DNA from: DATBAK01 sp038240075
Lineage (GTDB): Bacteria; Actinomycetota; Acidimicrobiia; IMCC26256; PALSA-610
Length of the DNA: 64,000 bases
Assembly (NCBI GenBank): GCA_038240075.1
Contig: JBBSEC010000004.1
Location: 1 to 64,000, forward strand
Direction of reading: 5' to 3'
The notes beneath the pieces were generated by a model, which saw only the letters and a program-made list of their open reading frames with translations, was not told the origin of the DNA and ran no database searches. The first letter of the stretch is position 1, and every line of letters starts with the position of its first letter. Of this stretch, positions 52,879-61,896 are shown one piece after another. Position numbers and translations under genes: made by a program.

Positions 52879-54120
52879 TCAGCCGGGGAGGTCGAGCACG
52901 AGCACGGTGAGCTCGCCACCCGCGGCGACACCGTCGCCGTCGGGCAGCAGCGCGAGCCCGTTCGCGCGCGCCATCCCCGAGAGCACGTTGCTCGCCTGCA
53001 CGCCCGAGCGCGCGGCGACGAACCCACCGTCATCGTCGCGGCTCAGCACGACGCGCTCGATGTAGAGACGGCCGTCGGGCCGGCGTCCGAAGTCGGTGGC
53101 GGCGCGGGCGCGCACGCGCGGCCGGCCCGGCTCGCCGTGGCCCATCATCAACCGCAGCGCGGGACGGGCGAACATCTCGAAGCTCACGTGCGAGGAGACC
53201 GGGTTCCCCGGGAGGCCGAACACCGGCACCCGTCCGAGGCGGCCGAACGCGAGCGGTTTGGCCGGCTTGATCGCGACCTGCGCCCACACGAAGTCGCTGC
53301 CGGGCCGGTCGCGGGCGACGGTCTCGATCGCCGTCTTCACGAAGTCGTAGTCGCCGACCGACACCGCGCCGCTCGTCACGAGCGCGTCGCAGGTGTCGGC
53401 GGCATCGGCGATGGCCTTCGTGATCGCGGCCTCGTCGTCGCGGGCCATGCCGAGGTCGACGGCGACCGCGCCCGCCTCCTCGACGAGCGCCTTCAACATG
53501 GGGCGGTTGGCGTCGCGGATCTGGCCGGGCGCGAGGGGACCCCGCTCGACGAGCTCGTCGCCCGTCGACATCACGGCGACCCGCGCACGGGGGACGACGT
53601 CGATCTCGGCAATGTCGAGGCTCGCGAGCACACCGACGTGCGCGGCGCGCACGACGGTGCCGGCCGTGAACACGACGACGCCGGGCGCCACGTCACCGGC
53701 TGACGGACGGACGTGATCCCCAGGCCCGGCCGGTTGCATGATCCGCACACTCGCGTCGCCGTCATCGAGGCGAGCGGTGTGCTCCACCATGACGATCGCG
53801 TCGGCGCCGTCGGGGATGGGCGCGCCGGTCATGATCCGGATCGCCTCCCCCACTCCGACTGCGGTCGTGGGTGCCCGACCGGCCGGAAGCTCACCGACGA
53901 CGCGGAGCGTCACCGGCGCCCCCTCCGATGCGCCAACGGTGTCTGCGGCACGGACCGCGTACCCGTCCATTGCCGTGTTCGCGAACGGCGGAATCGCCTC
54001 GGTCGCGACGATGTCGGCAGCCAGCACGAGACCCACCGCGTCGGCGACGGCGACCGATTGCGTCGGCAGGGTCGTGATGCCGGACATCACGCGCGCCTGG
54101 GCCTCGGCGAGCGAGATCAC
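52879..54120 (-). CDS. moeA: Molybdopterin molybdotransferase MoeA
   Basis: 413 residues from GTG 54120. ANTAMDGYAVRAADT, MTGAPIPDGADAIVMVE and STGDELVERGPLAPGQIRDA followed by VFGLPGNPVSSHVSFEMF are the domain signatures in family order. The enzyme inserts molybdate into adenylylated molybdopterin. It follows galU by 19 nt and is likely cotranscribed with it, as in mycobacteria where galU and moeA are neighbours. Confidence 0.97.
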   Translation of the reverse strand: MISLAEAQARVMSGITTLPTQSVAVADAVGLVLAADIVATEAIPPFANTAMDGYAVRAADTVGASEGAPVTLRVVGELPAGRAPTTAVGVGEAIRIMTGAPIPDGADAIVMVEHTARLDDGDASVRIMQPAGPGDHVRPSAGDVAPGVVVFTAGTVVRAAHVGVLASLDIAEIDVVPRARVAVMSTGDELVERGPLAPGQIRDANRPMLKALVEEAGAVAVDLGMARDDEAAITKAIADAADTCDALVTSGAVSVGDYDFVKTAIETVARDRPGSDFVWAQVAIKPAKPLAFGRLGRVPVFGLPGNPVSSHVSFEMFARPALRLMMGHGEPGRPRVRARAATDFGRRPDGRLYIERVVLSRDDDGGFVAARSGVQASNVLSGMARANGLALLPDGDGVAAGGELTVLVLDLPG

Positions 54121-54139
54121 CGAGCGTTCGTGAGGTTCA

Positions 54140-55018
54140 TCAGAGGCTGTATTTGCGCATCACGTCGCGCAGCATGTCGGCGACGGCCGGCCCGAGGTCG
54201 GGACGTTCGAGCGCGAGCTCCACGTTGGCGCGCAGGAAGCCGAGCTTCTGACCGATGTCGTGGCGGCCTTCCACGAAGAGCCGGCCGTAGACGCTCTGGT
54301 CTTCGAGCAGCAGCGAGACCGCGTCGGTGAGCTGTAGCTCTCCGCCCCGACCCGGCTGGATGTTGTCGAGGGCGTCGAAGATCTCGGGGGTGAAGACGTA
54401 GCGGCCGAACACGGCGAGGTTCGAGGGTGCCTCTTCGCGCGGCGGCTTCTCGACGATCTCCTTCACCTCGATCAGACCTTCGTGCACCACCTCGCCCGCG
54501 GCGCAGCCGTAGGAGGAGATCTCCTCCTCGCTCACTTGCAGCAGCGCCATCACCGAGCGCCCGTAGCGCTCGTGCACGTCGAGCATCGAGCGCAGCAACT
54601 CACCGTCGTCGACCATCAGGTCGTCGGCGAGCAGCACCGCGAAGGGCTCGCTCCCCACGTGCTCGCGTGCGACCGACACCGCGTGCCCGAGACCGTTCGG
54701 ATCGCCCTGGCGCACGTAGTGGATGTGCGCGAGCTCCGCAGAGGCCTGCACCTCCTTGAGGAGGTCGTGCTTGCCGGCCTCCTCGAGGTAGTGCTCGAGC
54801 TCGAAGTTGCGGTCGAAGTGGTCTTCGATCGCGCGCTTGTTCCGGCCGGTGATGATCAGGATGTCGGTGAGCCCGGCCCTGACCGCTTCCTCGACGACGT
54901 ACTGGATCGCGGGCTTGTCGACGACCGGCAGCATCTCTTTGGGCTGGCTCTTCGTCGCCGGGAGGAATCGCGTCCCCAGGCCCGCGGCCGGGATGACGGC
55001 CTTGCGCACCTTCGTCAC
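54140..55018 (-). CDS. galU: UTP-glucose-1-phosphate uridylyltransferase GalU
   Basis: 292 residues from GTG 55018, chosen for GAGGAG upstream. VRKAVIPAAGLGTRFLPATK is the nucleotide-binding motif; KEMLPVVDKPAIQYVVEEAV and GLGHAVSVAREHVGSEPFAV follow. It makes UDP-glucose for cell-envelope sugars. It starts the galU-moeA run and has plsY upstream on the same strand. Confidence 0.97.
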   Translation of the reverse strand: MTKVRKAVIPAAGLGTRFLPATKSQPKEMLPVVDKPAIQYVVEEAVRAGLTDILIITGRNKRAIEDHFDRNFELEHYLEEAGKHDLLKEVQASAELAHIHYVRQGDPNGLGHAVSVAREHVGSEPFAVLLADDLMVDDGELLRSMLDVHERYGRSVMALLQVSEEEISSYGCAAGEVVHEGLIEVKEIVEKPPREEAPSNLAVFGRYVFTPEIFDALDNIQPGRGGELQLTDAVSLLLEDQSVYGRLFVEGRHDIGQKLGFLRANVELALERPDLGPAVADMLRDVMRKYSL

Positions 55019-55081
55019 ACACCACTCCTCGATCGCCTGGACCCGAAATGCTAGGTGCACGCGCCGCCGCGCACCCCTTCG

Positions 55082-55681
55082 TCACACCATCGGCGGTTCG
55101 GGGCCCGGCTGCAGGTTGATCTCGGCCCGCCGCGCCAGCCGGCGGATGTTGGGAAGGTGCCGGAGCAGCAGCAACACCGCGACCCCCGAGATCACCGCGA
55201 TCTCCCAGCCGTCGTAGCCGGTCAACGCGACCGTCACCGGGAACGCGACCACGAGCAGCAGCGAGGCGATCGACGCCTTGTGCAGCACCCGGGAGACGAC
55301 GAACCAGACCACCGCGAGGGGCAGGGCGATCAACGGGAAGAGCACGACCAGCATGCCTCCCGCGGCTGCGACGCCCTTCCCGCCCTTGCGCCGCAGCGGG
55401 TAGGTGTGGCCGACGACGGCCGCGCAGCCGACGAGGTACGCGCCGGGCCGGCCGCCGGCCGCCCAGCCCATGCCCGCGGCCGCCGCACCCTTCGCGAAGT
55501 CGGCGAGCAGCACGATCGCCCCGAAGCGCCACCCGAGGATGCGGGCCACGTTGGAGGCACCCGGGTTGCCGGATCCCTCGGCGAGGATGTCGTGGCCCTT
55601 CGCCCGGGCGACGAGCACCGCGCTCGGGAACACGCCGAGCACGTAGCCGACCGGAATCAGGGCGACGGCGAACCACGGCAT
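55082..55681 (-). CDS. plsY: Acyl-phosphate:glycerol-3-phosphate acyltransferase PlsY
   Basis: 199 residues with about five membrane helices. The conserved loops are EGSGNPGASNVARILG, HTYPLRRKGGKGVAAAGG and LLRHLPNIRRL, matching the three PlsY motifs. It transfers an acyl group from acyl phosphate to glycerol 3-phosphate, the first step of phospholipid synthesis. It diverges from the FmdB-like gene. Confidence 0.96.
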   Translation of the reverse strand: MPWFAVALIPVGYVLGVFPSAVLVARAKGHDILAEGSGNPGASNVARILGWRFGAIVLLADFAKGAAAAGMGWAAGGRPGAYLVGCAAVVGHTYPLRRKGGKGVAAAGGMLVVLFPLIALPLAVVWFVVSRVLHKASIASLLLVVAFPVTVALTGYDGWEIAVISGVAVLLLLRHLPNIRRLARRAEINLQPGPEPPMV

Positions 55682-55796
55682 TGCCGCTCATCTTGGCACC
55701 CACGCCGCGCGCGGTACGATTAGCACTCCACGCCCGCGAGTGCCAGCCCTGGTGTTCAGGAGAACGGGCACTCTGCAGAACGGAAGCCGACGTTCG

Positions 55797-56249
55797 ATGC
55801 CGACCTACGAGTATCGCTGCGCCAAGTGCGGTGAGGATCTCGAGGTGTACCAGACCTTCAGCGAGGAACCGCTGAAGAAGCACGTCGGCTGCGGCGGCAA
55901 GCTCAGCAAGGTGTTCCCGTCGGTCGGGATCGTGCTCAAGGGGTCGGGTTTCTACAAGACCGACAACCGCGACTCCGGCACGAAGCGCAAGGCTCGTGAG
56001 GACGCCTCGGGCAGTAGCGACTCCTCGTCGTCGAACGGCGGCTCGGAGAAATCGGAGACCGCGGCGAAGTCCGAGAAGTCGGACACCAAGGCTTCCGACT
56101 CGGGTTCGGGCTCGGGCTCGTCGTCCGGCGACTCGTCGAAGTCGACGTCGTCGAGCGAGAAGAAGTCGGGTGAGAAGAAGTCGGGTGAGAAGAAGCGCGG
56201 CGGCGACCAGAAGAGCGGCGAGAAGAAGTCGCCGGTCAAGTCTGCGTGA
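55797..56249 (+). CDS. FmdB-type zinc-ribbon protein with low-complexity tail
   Basis: 150 residues from ATG 55797; an in-frame upstream start reads through the promoter. MPTYEYRCAKCGEDLEVYQT and HVGCGGKLSKVF form the zinc ribbon, followed by VLKGSGFYKTD. Residues 70-150 are a disordered Ser/Lys/Glu tail with repeated KKSGE units. FmdB-like proteins are regulators or small adaptors of unknown partner. The stop overlaps the MTA phosphorylase start (GTGA). Confidence 0.9.
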   Translation: MPTYEYRCAKCGEDLEVYQTFSEEPLKKHVGCGGKLSKVFPSVGIVLKGSGFYKTDNRDSGTKRKAREDASGSSDSSSSNGGSEKSETAAKSEKSDTKASDSGSGSGSSSGDSSKSTSSSEKKSGEKKSGEKKRGGDQKSGEKKSPVKSA

Positions 56250-57094
56250 CTGACGCGGTCGCGCCCGTCGGAGTCTTCGGCGGATCCGGCTTCACGGAGT
56301 TTCTCGACGGAGTGACGCACCGCGAGATCGACACGCCCTTCGGGCGGCCGTCGGCGCCGCTCGCGATCGGACAGGTCGGCGACCGCCGCGTCGTGTTCGT
56401 GCCCCGCCACGGCGTCGCGCACGAGCACGCGCCGCACCTCGTACCCGCGAAGGCGAACCTCTGGGCAATGCGCACCCTCGGTGTGCGCCAGGTGATCGGT
56501 CCGTGCGCCGCGGGCTCGTTGCGCGCCGCGATCGCACCGGGCGATTTCGTGGTGCTCGACCAGATCGTCGACCGGACGTCGGGCCGGCCCGACACGTACT
56601 ACGACGCGGGCCATCCGCATCACGTGTCGTTCGCGGATCCGTACTGCCCCCGCCTCGGGCTCGCGGCGATCGCGGCTGCGAAGCGGCTCGGGATCACAGT
56701 GCACGAACGCGGCACCGTCGTCGTCGTGCAGGGCCCCCGATTCTCGACGCGCGCCGAGTCGCGTTGGTACCGCTCCGAAGGTTGGGACGTCGTCAACATG
56801 ACGCAGTATCCCGAGGCGTATCTCGCTCGCGAGCTCGGCCTCTGCTACGCCGGGATCGCGCTCATCACCGATTACGACACCGGGGTCGAAGACGATCCGA
56901 GCGTCACGCCGGTCACGCAGGACCAGGTGTTCTCGTTCTTCGACGACAACCTGCACCGGCTCCGGCAACTGCTGCTCGACGTGATCCCCACGTTGCCGGC
57001 CGTGCCGGCGTGCGACTGCGCACAGGCGGTCGGTCCGCTCGCGCACTTCGACGCGTCACACCCGCCGCTCGACGGATCGGCATCGCCGCCGTAG
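56246..57094 (+). CDS. mtnP: 5'-methylthioadenosine phosphorylase
   Basis: 282 residues from GTG 56246, overlapping the fmdB-like stop by 4 nt. GVFGGSGFTEFLDGV is the phosphate loop, FVPRHGVAHEHAPHLVPAKA is the family signature, and VNMTQYPEAYLARELGLCYA is the purine/ribose site. It splits methylthioadenosine from polyamine synthesis into adenine and methylthioribose 1-phosphate. Purine nucleoside specificity (inosine or guanosine) is a possible alternative. Confidence 0.9.
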   Translation: MTDAVAPVGVFGGSGFTEFLDGVTHREIDTPFGRPSAPLAIGQVGDRRVVFVPRHGVAHEHAPHLVPAKANLWAMRTLGVRQVIGPCAAGSLRAAIAPGDFVVLDQIVDRTSGRPDTYYDAGHPHHVSFADPYCPRLGLAAIAAAKRLGITVHERGTVVVVQGPRFSTRAESRWYRSEGWDVVNMTQYPEAYLARELGLCYAGIALITDYDTGVEDDPSVTPVTQDQVFSFFDDNLHRLRQLLLDVIPTLPAVPACDCAQAVGPLAHFDASHPPLDGSASPP

Positions 57095-57190
57095 TGTCGT
57101 CCCGCTCCCCCGGGCGCTTCCCCCGCAGTTCAACGTCGCGCACGATGCGCATCACTCAGATGCTCATCACCGAGATGCCGGGGGTCCGTC

Positions 57191-57940
57191 TTGCATCAAC
57201 GAACGTTCCTGCACGGGACCCCGCGGGCACGGGTGATCCAGATCGCGGCGGTGCTCGTCGCGCTCCTGACGTTCAGAGTCGTAGCCGGCGATCTCTCGGC
57301 GCTGCACCGCAACGCGCGGCGCTTCGGGAGCACGCGCGCCGTCGTGGTCGCGGTGGTCGACCTCGAGCTCGGCTCACGAGTGCACGGCGGTGACGTGAAG
57401 ACCGTCGAGCTCCCGGCTGCGGCCGTTCCGAACGGGGCGCTCGCGACGCGCGATGACGCGATCGGTCGGGTCGTCGCGGTACCGGTGCTCGCCGGTGCGG
57501 CCGTTGCTGATCGCGCGCTCGTGTCGGCACGGCGAGGTGCCGACGCCGGCGGCGGTGGCGCCGGCGACGCGGGCGGCCTCGATGGCCTGATCGCTCCGGG
57601 CCGGCGGGCCGTGCGTGTGACCACGACCGACGGGCTGCGTCCCGATCCCGGCAGTGTCCTCGACATCCTCGCCACGCTCGACGCGCGCGACGTCGGTGGC
57701 ACCGTCGAGCCGACTGTCGTGGTGGCACGAGCCGCCCGGGTGTTGGCGGTGGATCCGGCGCCGTCGTCGCGCGACTCGACCGCGGTCGGGCCCGACGCTC
57801 GCGTGGGGGTCGTCGTCCTCGTGACCGCGCTCGAAGCGAGTCGAATCGCCGACGCCACGGCACGGGGCGCGTTGATGCTCGCCCTCGATCCGCCCGACGA
57901 CGCGTGCACCGGTGACGCGCCGGTAGCGTGCCGCCCGTGA
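57191..57940 (+). CDS. SAF-domain protein, CpaB/RcpC-like
   Basis: 249 residues from TTG 57191 with GGGGGT upstream. One N-terminal helix (VIQIAAVLVALLTFRVVAG) anchors it in the membrane. The SAF domain follows (VVVAVVDLELGSRVHGGDVK, IGRVVAVPVLAGAAVADRAL) and a C-terminal beta part resembles CpaB of Flp pilus systems. No other pilus or tad genes are near, so its role here is open. The stop overlaps the HAD gene start (GTGA). Confidence 0.75.
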   Translation: MHQRTFLHGTPRARVIQIAAVLVALLTFRVVAGDLSALHRNARRFGSTRAVVVAVVDLELGSRVHGGDVKTVELPAAAVPNGALATRDDAIGRVVAVPVLAGAAVADRALVSARRGADAGGGGAGDAGGLDGLIAPGRRAVRVTTTDGLRPDPGSVLDILATLDARDVGGTVEPTVVVARAARVLAVDPAPSSRDSTAVGPDARVGVVVLVTALEASRIADATARGALMLALDPPDDACTGDAPVACRP

Positions 57941-58674
57941 TCCGAGCAGTGATCTTCGACTACGGCGGTGTGATCTCGAGCCCGTTGTTCCGCGGCATCG
58001 GCGAGTTCGAGGCGGCCGAGGGCTACCGCAAGGGCTCGTTGCTGCAGCTGCTCTTCGGCGAGACGCACTACATCGGAGTCCACGGGCGCGCGGTCGCCGA
58101 CGAGCTGACCGCCGACGAGCTCGGGGGCGACCCCGACTCGCTCGAGTCGGAAGGCGAGACCGACGACGTGCCCGCATGGCACCGCTTGGAGCGCGGCGAG
58201 ATCGACATGGCCGAGTACTACACGATCATCGTCGAGCGCGCACCGGCACTCCTCGGCCGCACGATCGACTTCGAGGCGTACGGCCGGTTCATGCGCTCGA
58301 GCGCGCCCGGCGTGCACTGGCAGGTCGTCCACCGCATCCGCGAGCTGCGCGGCACGGTGAAGCTCGGATTGCTCACCAACAACGTGAAGGAGTTCGGGGA
58401 GCACTGGCGCTCCACGTTCCCGATCGACGAGCTGTTCGAGGTGATCGTCGACTCGAGTCACGTCGGGATGCGCAAACCCGATCCGGAGATCTACCTGCTC
58501 ACGTGCTCAGCGCTCGAGGTCGAACCGGGTGAGGCCGTGTTCGTCGACGACAACGCCGACAACGTCGCGGCCGCGCGCTCCCTCGGCATGGAGACCGTGC
58601 ACTTCGGCGACGACCCTCGCGTCGCGCTCGCCGAGCTCGACACCGTCTTGCAGCGCCGCGGGCTCGCCGGATAG
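57937..58674 (+). CDS. HAD-superfamily hydrolase
   Basis: 245 residues from GTG 57937, in a GTGA overlap with the SAF gene; GTG 57928 is also possible. Motif I is IFDYGGVI, where the usual second Asp is Gly: DYGGV in place of DxDGT, as in epoxide hydrolase N-terminal-like HADs. Motif II is LLTNN, motif III KPDPEIY and motif IV VFVDDNADNV. It is probably a small-molecule phosphatase, but the replaced Asp leaves catalysis uncertain. Confidence 0.85.
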   Translation: MIRAVIFDYGGVISSPLFRGIGEFEAAEGYRKGSLLQLLFGETHYIGVHGRAVADELTADELGGDPDSLESEGETDDVPAWHRLERGEIDMAEYYTIIVERAPALLGRTIDFEAYGRFMRSSAPGVHWQVVHRIRELRGTVKLGLLTNNVKEFGEHWRSTFPIDELFEVIVDSSHVGMRKPDPEIYLLTCSALEVEPGEAVFVDDNADNVAAARSLGMETVHFGDDPRVALAELDTVLQRRGLAG

Positions 58675-58686
58675 CAGTCTGAGCCG

Positions 58687-60114
58687 TTAGCGATCGCGCG
58701 CCGCGGCGAGGATCGCCGCTACCGACGCGGTGACGTCGGCTTCGGTCGTCGCGAAGTTGCTGACCGAGATGCGCATCACGGCCCGGTTCCGCCAGGTCGA
58801 GCCACCGAGCCAACAGGTGCCGTCGTCCTGCACCGCCGCGATCACCGCGCGCGTGCGCGCGTCGTGGTCGTCGTCGATGCCCGACGGCGCGAGGAAGCGC
58901 ACCAGCACCTGGTTGAGCACGACGTCGTTGAGCACCACGATGCCAGGCTCGACCGCGAGGAGATCCGCGAACCGGCGTGCGTGCGCGCAGCAGCGCTCGA
59001 CGATCGCGACGATGCCGTCACGACCGAGCGCCGCCAACGCGGCGTAGACCGGCACGCCGCGCGCGCGTCGTGAGAACTCGGGGTTCCAGTCGACCGGATC
59101 ACGATCGGTCCCCGGCGCGGCCTGCACGAGGTACGACGCGGTTGCCGTCATCGCGGCCCGGTGCGCATCGGGATGCCGGCAGATCACGATGCCGCAGTCG
59201 TACGGAACATTGAGCCATTTGTGCGCATCGGTCGACCACGAGTCGGCGTCGGCGAGACGCGCCAGCTCCGGCCTGGAGCGACCTGCGGCCGCCCACAAGC
59301 CGATGGCGCCGTCGACGTGCAACCAGGCGCCGTGCGCGTGCGCTACGGCCGCGAGCTCGCCGATGGGATCGAGCGCGCCGGTATTGATGTTTCCGGCCTG
59401 ACAGCACACGATCGTGGGCCGACCAGGCGTGGCTGCGAGCACCCGCTCGAGATCGGCCGGCACCATCGCACCGTTGGCATCGACGGCCACGTACTCCTGC
59501 GAACGGGTACCGAGACCAAGGAACCGGGCGGCACGCGGAATCGTGACGTGAACTTCGTCGCCGACCACGAGGCGGATCGGAGGCGAGCCCGCGAGACCGT
59601 CGGTCTCGACGTCGTGGCCGACGGCTGCGAGAACGTGGTGGCGCGCCGCCGCGAGCGCGGTCGTGTTGGCCATCTGCCCGCCGGTGACGAATCCGAACGA
59701 CGATTCCGTCGGGAGCCCGAGCAGCTCGATGACCCAGCGGCCCGCGACCTCCTCGATCACCGACGTCGCCGGGCTCGGCGCGAACAGCCCGGTGTTCTGG
59801 TCCCATGCCGTCACGAGCCAGTCCGCACCGATCGCGGCCGGGGTTGCGCCGCCGATCACGAAGCCGAAGAAGCGCCCCGATCCCATGCCCATCAGGCCGC
59901 CGGATTCGACGACGTCGGCCAACCGGTTCAACACCGTGGCCGGATCACTCGAGTGCTCGGGCACCGGTCCGCCGAGCGCGGCCCGCAGCTGCGCGGGCGT
60001 CGCGGTCGGCGTCACCGTTTCGTCGCGCACACGCGCGCGGTACGCGATCCCACGGTCGGCCGCGGCGCGCAGCAGCTCGGCCTCGCCGCTCAGGTCGGCG
60101 TCACCCTCGCTCAT
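58687..60114 (-). CDS. PLP-dependent amino acid decarboxylase (group II)
   Basis: 475 residues from ATG 60114. The PLP lysine is in DSWSTDAHKWLNVPYDCGIV. FVTGGQMANTTALAAARHHV binds the phosphate and HVDGAIGLWAAAGRSRPELA carries the Asp. This is the group II decarboxylase pattern (aromatic amino acid, glutamate or related). The substrate cannot be inferred. It is convergent with the HAD gene. Confidence 0.9.
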   Translation of the reverse strand: MSEGDADLSGEAELLRAAADRGIAYRARVRDETVTPTATPAQLRAALGGPVPEHSSDPATVLNRLADVVESGGLMGMGSGRFFGFVIGGATPAAIGADWLVTAWDQNTGLFAPSPATSVIEEVAGRWVIELLGLPTESSFGFVTGGQMANTTALAAARHHVLAAVGHDVETDGLAGSPPIRLVVGDEVHVTIPRAARFLGLGTRSQEYVAVDANGAMVPADLERVLAATPGRPTIVCCQAGNINTGALDPIGELAAVAHAHGAWLHVDGAIGLWAAAGRSRPELARLADADSWSTDAHKWLNVPYDCGIVICRHPDAHRAAMTATASYLVQAAPGTDRDPVDWNPEFSRRARGVPVYAALAALGRDGIVAIVERCCAHARRFADLLAVEPGIVVLNDVVLNQVLVRFLAPSGIDDDHDARTRAVIAAVQDDGTCWLGGSTWRNRAVMRISVSNFATTEADVTASVAAILAAARDR

Positions 60115-60140
60115 ACGCTCAGCGTACGGCCGCGGCGCCG

Positions 60141-60533
60141 TTACGACCTCGTGACGGTGGCGTCGATCTCCACGAGCTGCGTCGCGTAGCCGAGACACGG
60201 CACACCGAGCAGCGTCGCAGGGGGAACACTCCCGTCGAACCAGCCGGTCACGCCGTCCCAGGCGTCGAGGAGGTTCTGGTGCTCGCCGACCACGTACACC
60301 GTGAACTGGTGGATGTCGCCGGTCGCGAAGCCATGATGTTCGACGAGCGTGACCAAGTTGCGCAGGCACTGGCGCGCCTGCGCGCCTGCGTCGCCCGCAC
60401 CCACGAGATTCCCGTCGACATCGAGCGGCACCTGTCCCGCGACGAACAGGCGGTCACCGACGCGGTCGGCGTAGCGATAGCCGGGTGTGGGCGCGAGGCC
60501 CGCCACGGCGTCGGGCTCGTTCCCGCCGCTCAT
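60141..60533 (-). CDS. RidA/YjgF-family protein
   Basis: 130 residues. GDRLFVAGQVPLDVDGNLVG and ARQCLRNLVTLVEHHGF are family features; PCLGYATQLVEIDATVTRS is the C-terminal strand. The Arg that binds the substrate in true RidA enamine deaminases (usually in an RxxVE context) is replaced by Gln in TQLVEIDA, so it may belong to a Rid subfamily with another role. It starts 5 nt after the tldE stop and is probably coupled. Confidence 0.85.
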   Translation of the reverse strand: MSGGNEPDAVAGLAPTPGYRYADRVGDRLFVAGQVPLDVDGNLVGAGDAGAQARQCLRNLVTLVEHHGFATGDIHQFTVYVVGEHQNLLDAWDGVTGWFDGSVPPATLLGVPCLGYATQLVEIDATVTRS

Positions 60534-60537
60534 CGGC

Positions 60538-61896
60538 TCAGGCGCCGCTCATCGTCATCTCGGAGACGAGCAGGGTGACACCGGCGGCGCTTCCACCGAG
60601 CGCGGTGACATCGGAGCCGATCTCCGCGATGTCGAGCAGCATGCGCGGCAGTGTCGACGCGATCGTCACCTCGCGAACGGGCTCCGCGAGCACACCGTCG
60701 CGCACCATGAGCCCCTCGGCGCCGACCGAGAAGTCGCCGCTGATCGGGTTCGTGCCCGAGTGCAGTCCGCTCACCGACTGCACGTAGAGCCCGTCGGGAA
60801 CCGCAGCAAGGATCTCGTCGTGCCCGCGCGCTCCCGGCTTCAGCTGCAGCGCGCGCACTCCGACTCCCGGCGTCGATCGGTAGCCGGCGCGCGTCGCCGA
60901 ACCCGTCGTTGCGGTGCCGGCGCGGCGCGCCGTCGCGCTGTTGTGCAGGAACCCCTGCAGGACGCCCGCGGAGACGAGCGGGTTCCGCCGGCACGGCATG
61001 CCCTCGGAGTCGTGCGTCGTCGCGCCGGGCATCAGCGGATCGGTCGGGTCGTCGGCGAGGTCGACGATCGGCGCCGCGACCGTTTCACCGACCCGATCGA
61101 GGAACAACGAACGGCCTTTCAGCATCGACTCGCCGTTGAACGCGGCCGAGAGCACACCCAGGAACGCGGCGGTGACGAGCGGGTCGAGCACGACCGGCAG
61201 GCGGCGGCCCTTGGGCTGACGCGCGCCGAGCAGCCGCAATGCGCGATCGGTCGCCATCGCGACGATCTGGTCGGCGTCGAGATCCGCGAACGTGCGGCCG
61301 ACGCTGAAGCCGTAGCCCGTCTGCGTCTGGCCGTCGGCCTCCGCGAGCGCGACGGCGCTCGCGGAGCACACCGTGCGCCGGGTCGCGGCCTCGACACCCG
61401 CCGAGCTCGCGATCGCAGCTTCGACGAGACCGTCTCCGTAGCTCGTCGACTCGACCTCGCGGATCCGCGGGTCCGAGCCCGACACGCGCGCGTCGAGATC
61501 GATCGTGTACTTCACCTTGTCGTCGGTCGTGACCGCGAGCAGCTCCTCGCGCCAGAGATCGAGGTCGGGCACGGCGACGTTCGCGGCGTCGCTGACGCTG
61601 GGAAGACCACTCCACTCGTCGGGCTCCGCGAAGGTCGCGTTGTCGCGCGCTTCGGCGATGGTCTCCGCGATCACGTCGGCGTCGAACGTCCCGGCCCACG
61701 CGAAACCCTGCCGGTGATCCGCGATGACCCGCACGCCGACGCCCTGCACTCCGGCGACCGCGAGCGAATCGATCTCGCCGCGGAACACCTCGATGTCGGT
61801 CTCGCGCGTCCGCACGACGTAGGCCTCGATCTGCTCTCCGGGCCCGGCCGCGCCCGCGACGCCGCGAGCGAGCGACAACAGATCGACGTCGCTCAT
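60538..61896 (-). CDS. tldE: TldE/PmbA-like peptidase subunit
   Basis: 452 residues from ATG 61896, overlapping the tldD stop by 4 nt (ATGA). GVQGVGVRVIADHRQGFAWA, GRRLPVVLDPLVTAAFLGVL and NPISGDFSVGAEGLMVRDGV are family segments. TldE lacks the zinc site and forms a heterodimer with TldD. The pair degrades unfolded peptides or matures RiPPs such as microcins. No precursor peptide is visible nearby. Confidence 0.92.
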   Translation of the reverse strand: MSDVDLLSLARGVAGAAGPGEQIEAYVVRTRETDIEVFRGEIDSLAVAGVQGVGVRVIADHRQGFAWAGTFDADVIAETIAEARDNATFAEPDEWSGLPSVSDAANVAVPDLDLWREELLAVTTDDKVKYTIDLDARVSGSDPRIREVESTSYGDGLVEAAIASSAGVEAATRRTVCSASAVALAEADGQTQTGYGFSVGRTFADLDADQIVAMATDRALRLLGARQPKGRRLPVVLDPLVTAAFLGVLSAAFNGESMLKGRSLFLDRVGETVAAPIVDLADDPTDPLMPGATTHDSEGMPCRRNPLVSAGVLQGFLHNSATARRAGTATTGSATRAGYRSTPGVGVRALQLKPGARGHDEILAAVPDGLYVQSVSGLHSGTNPISGDFSVGAEGLMVRDGVLAEPVREVTIASTLPRMLLDIAEIGSDVTALGGSAAGVTLLVSEMTMSGA

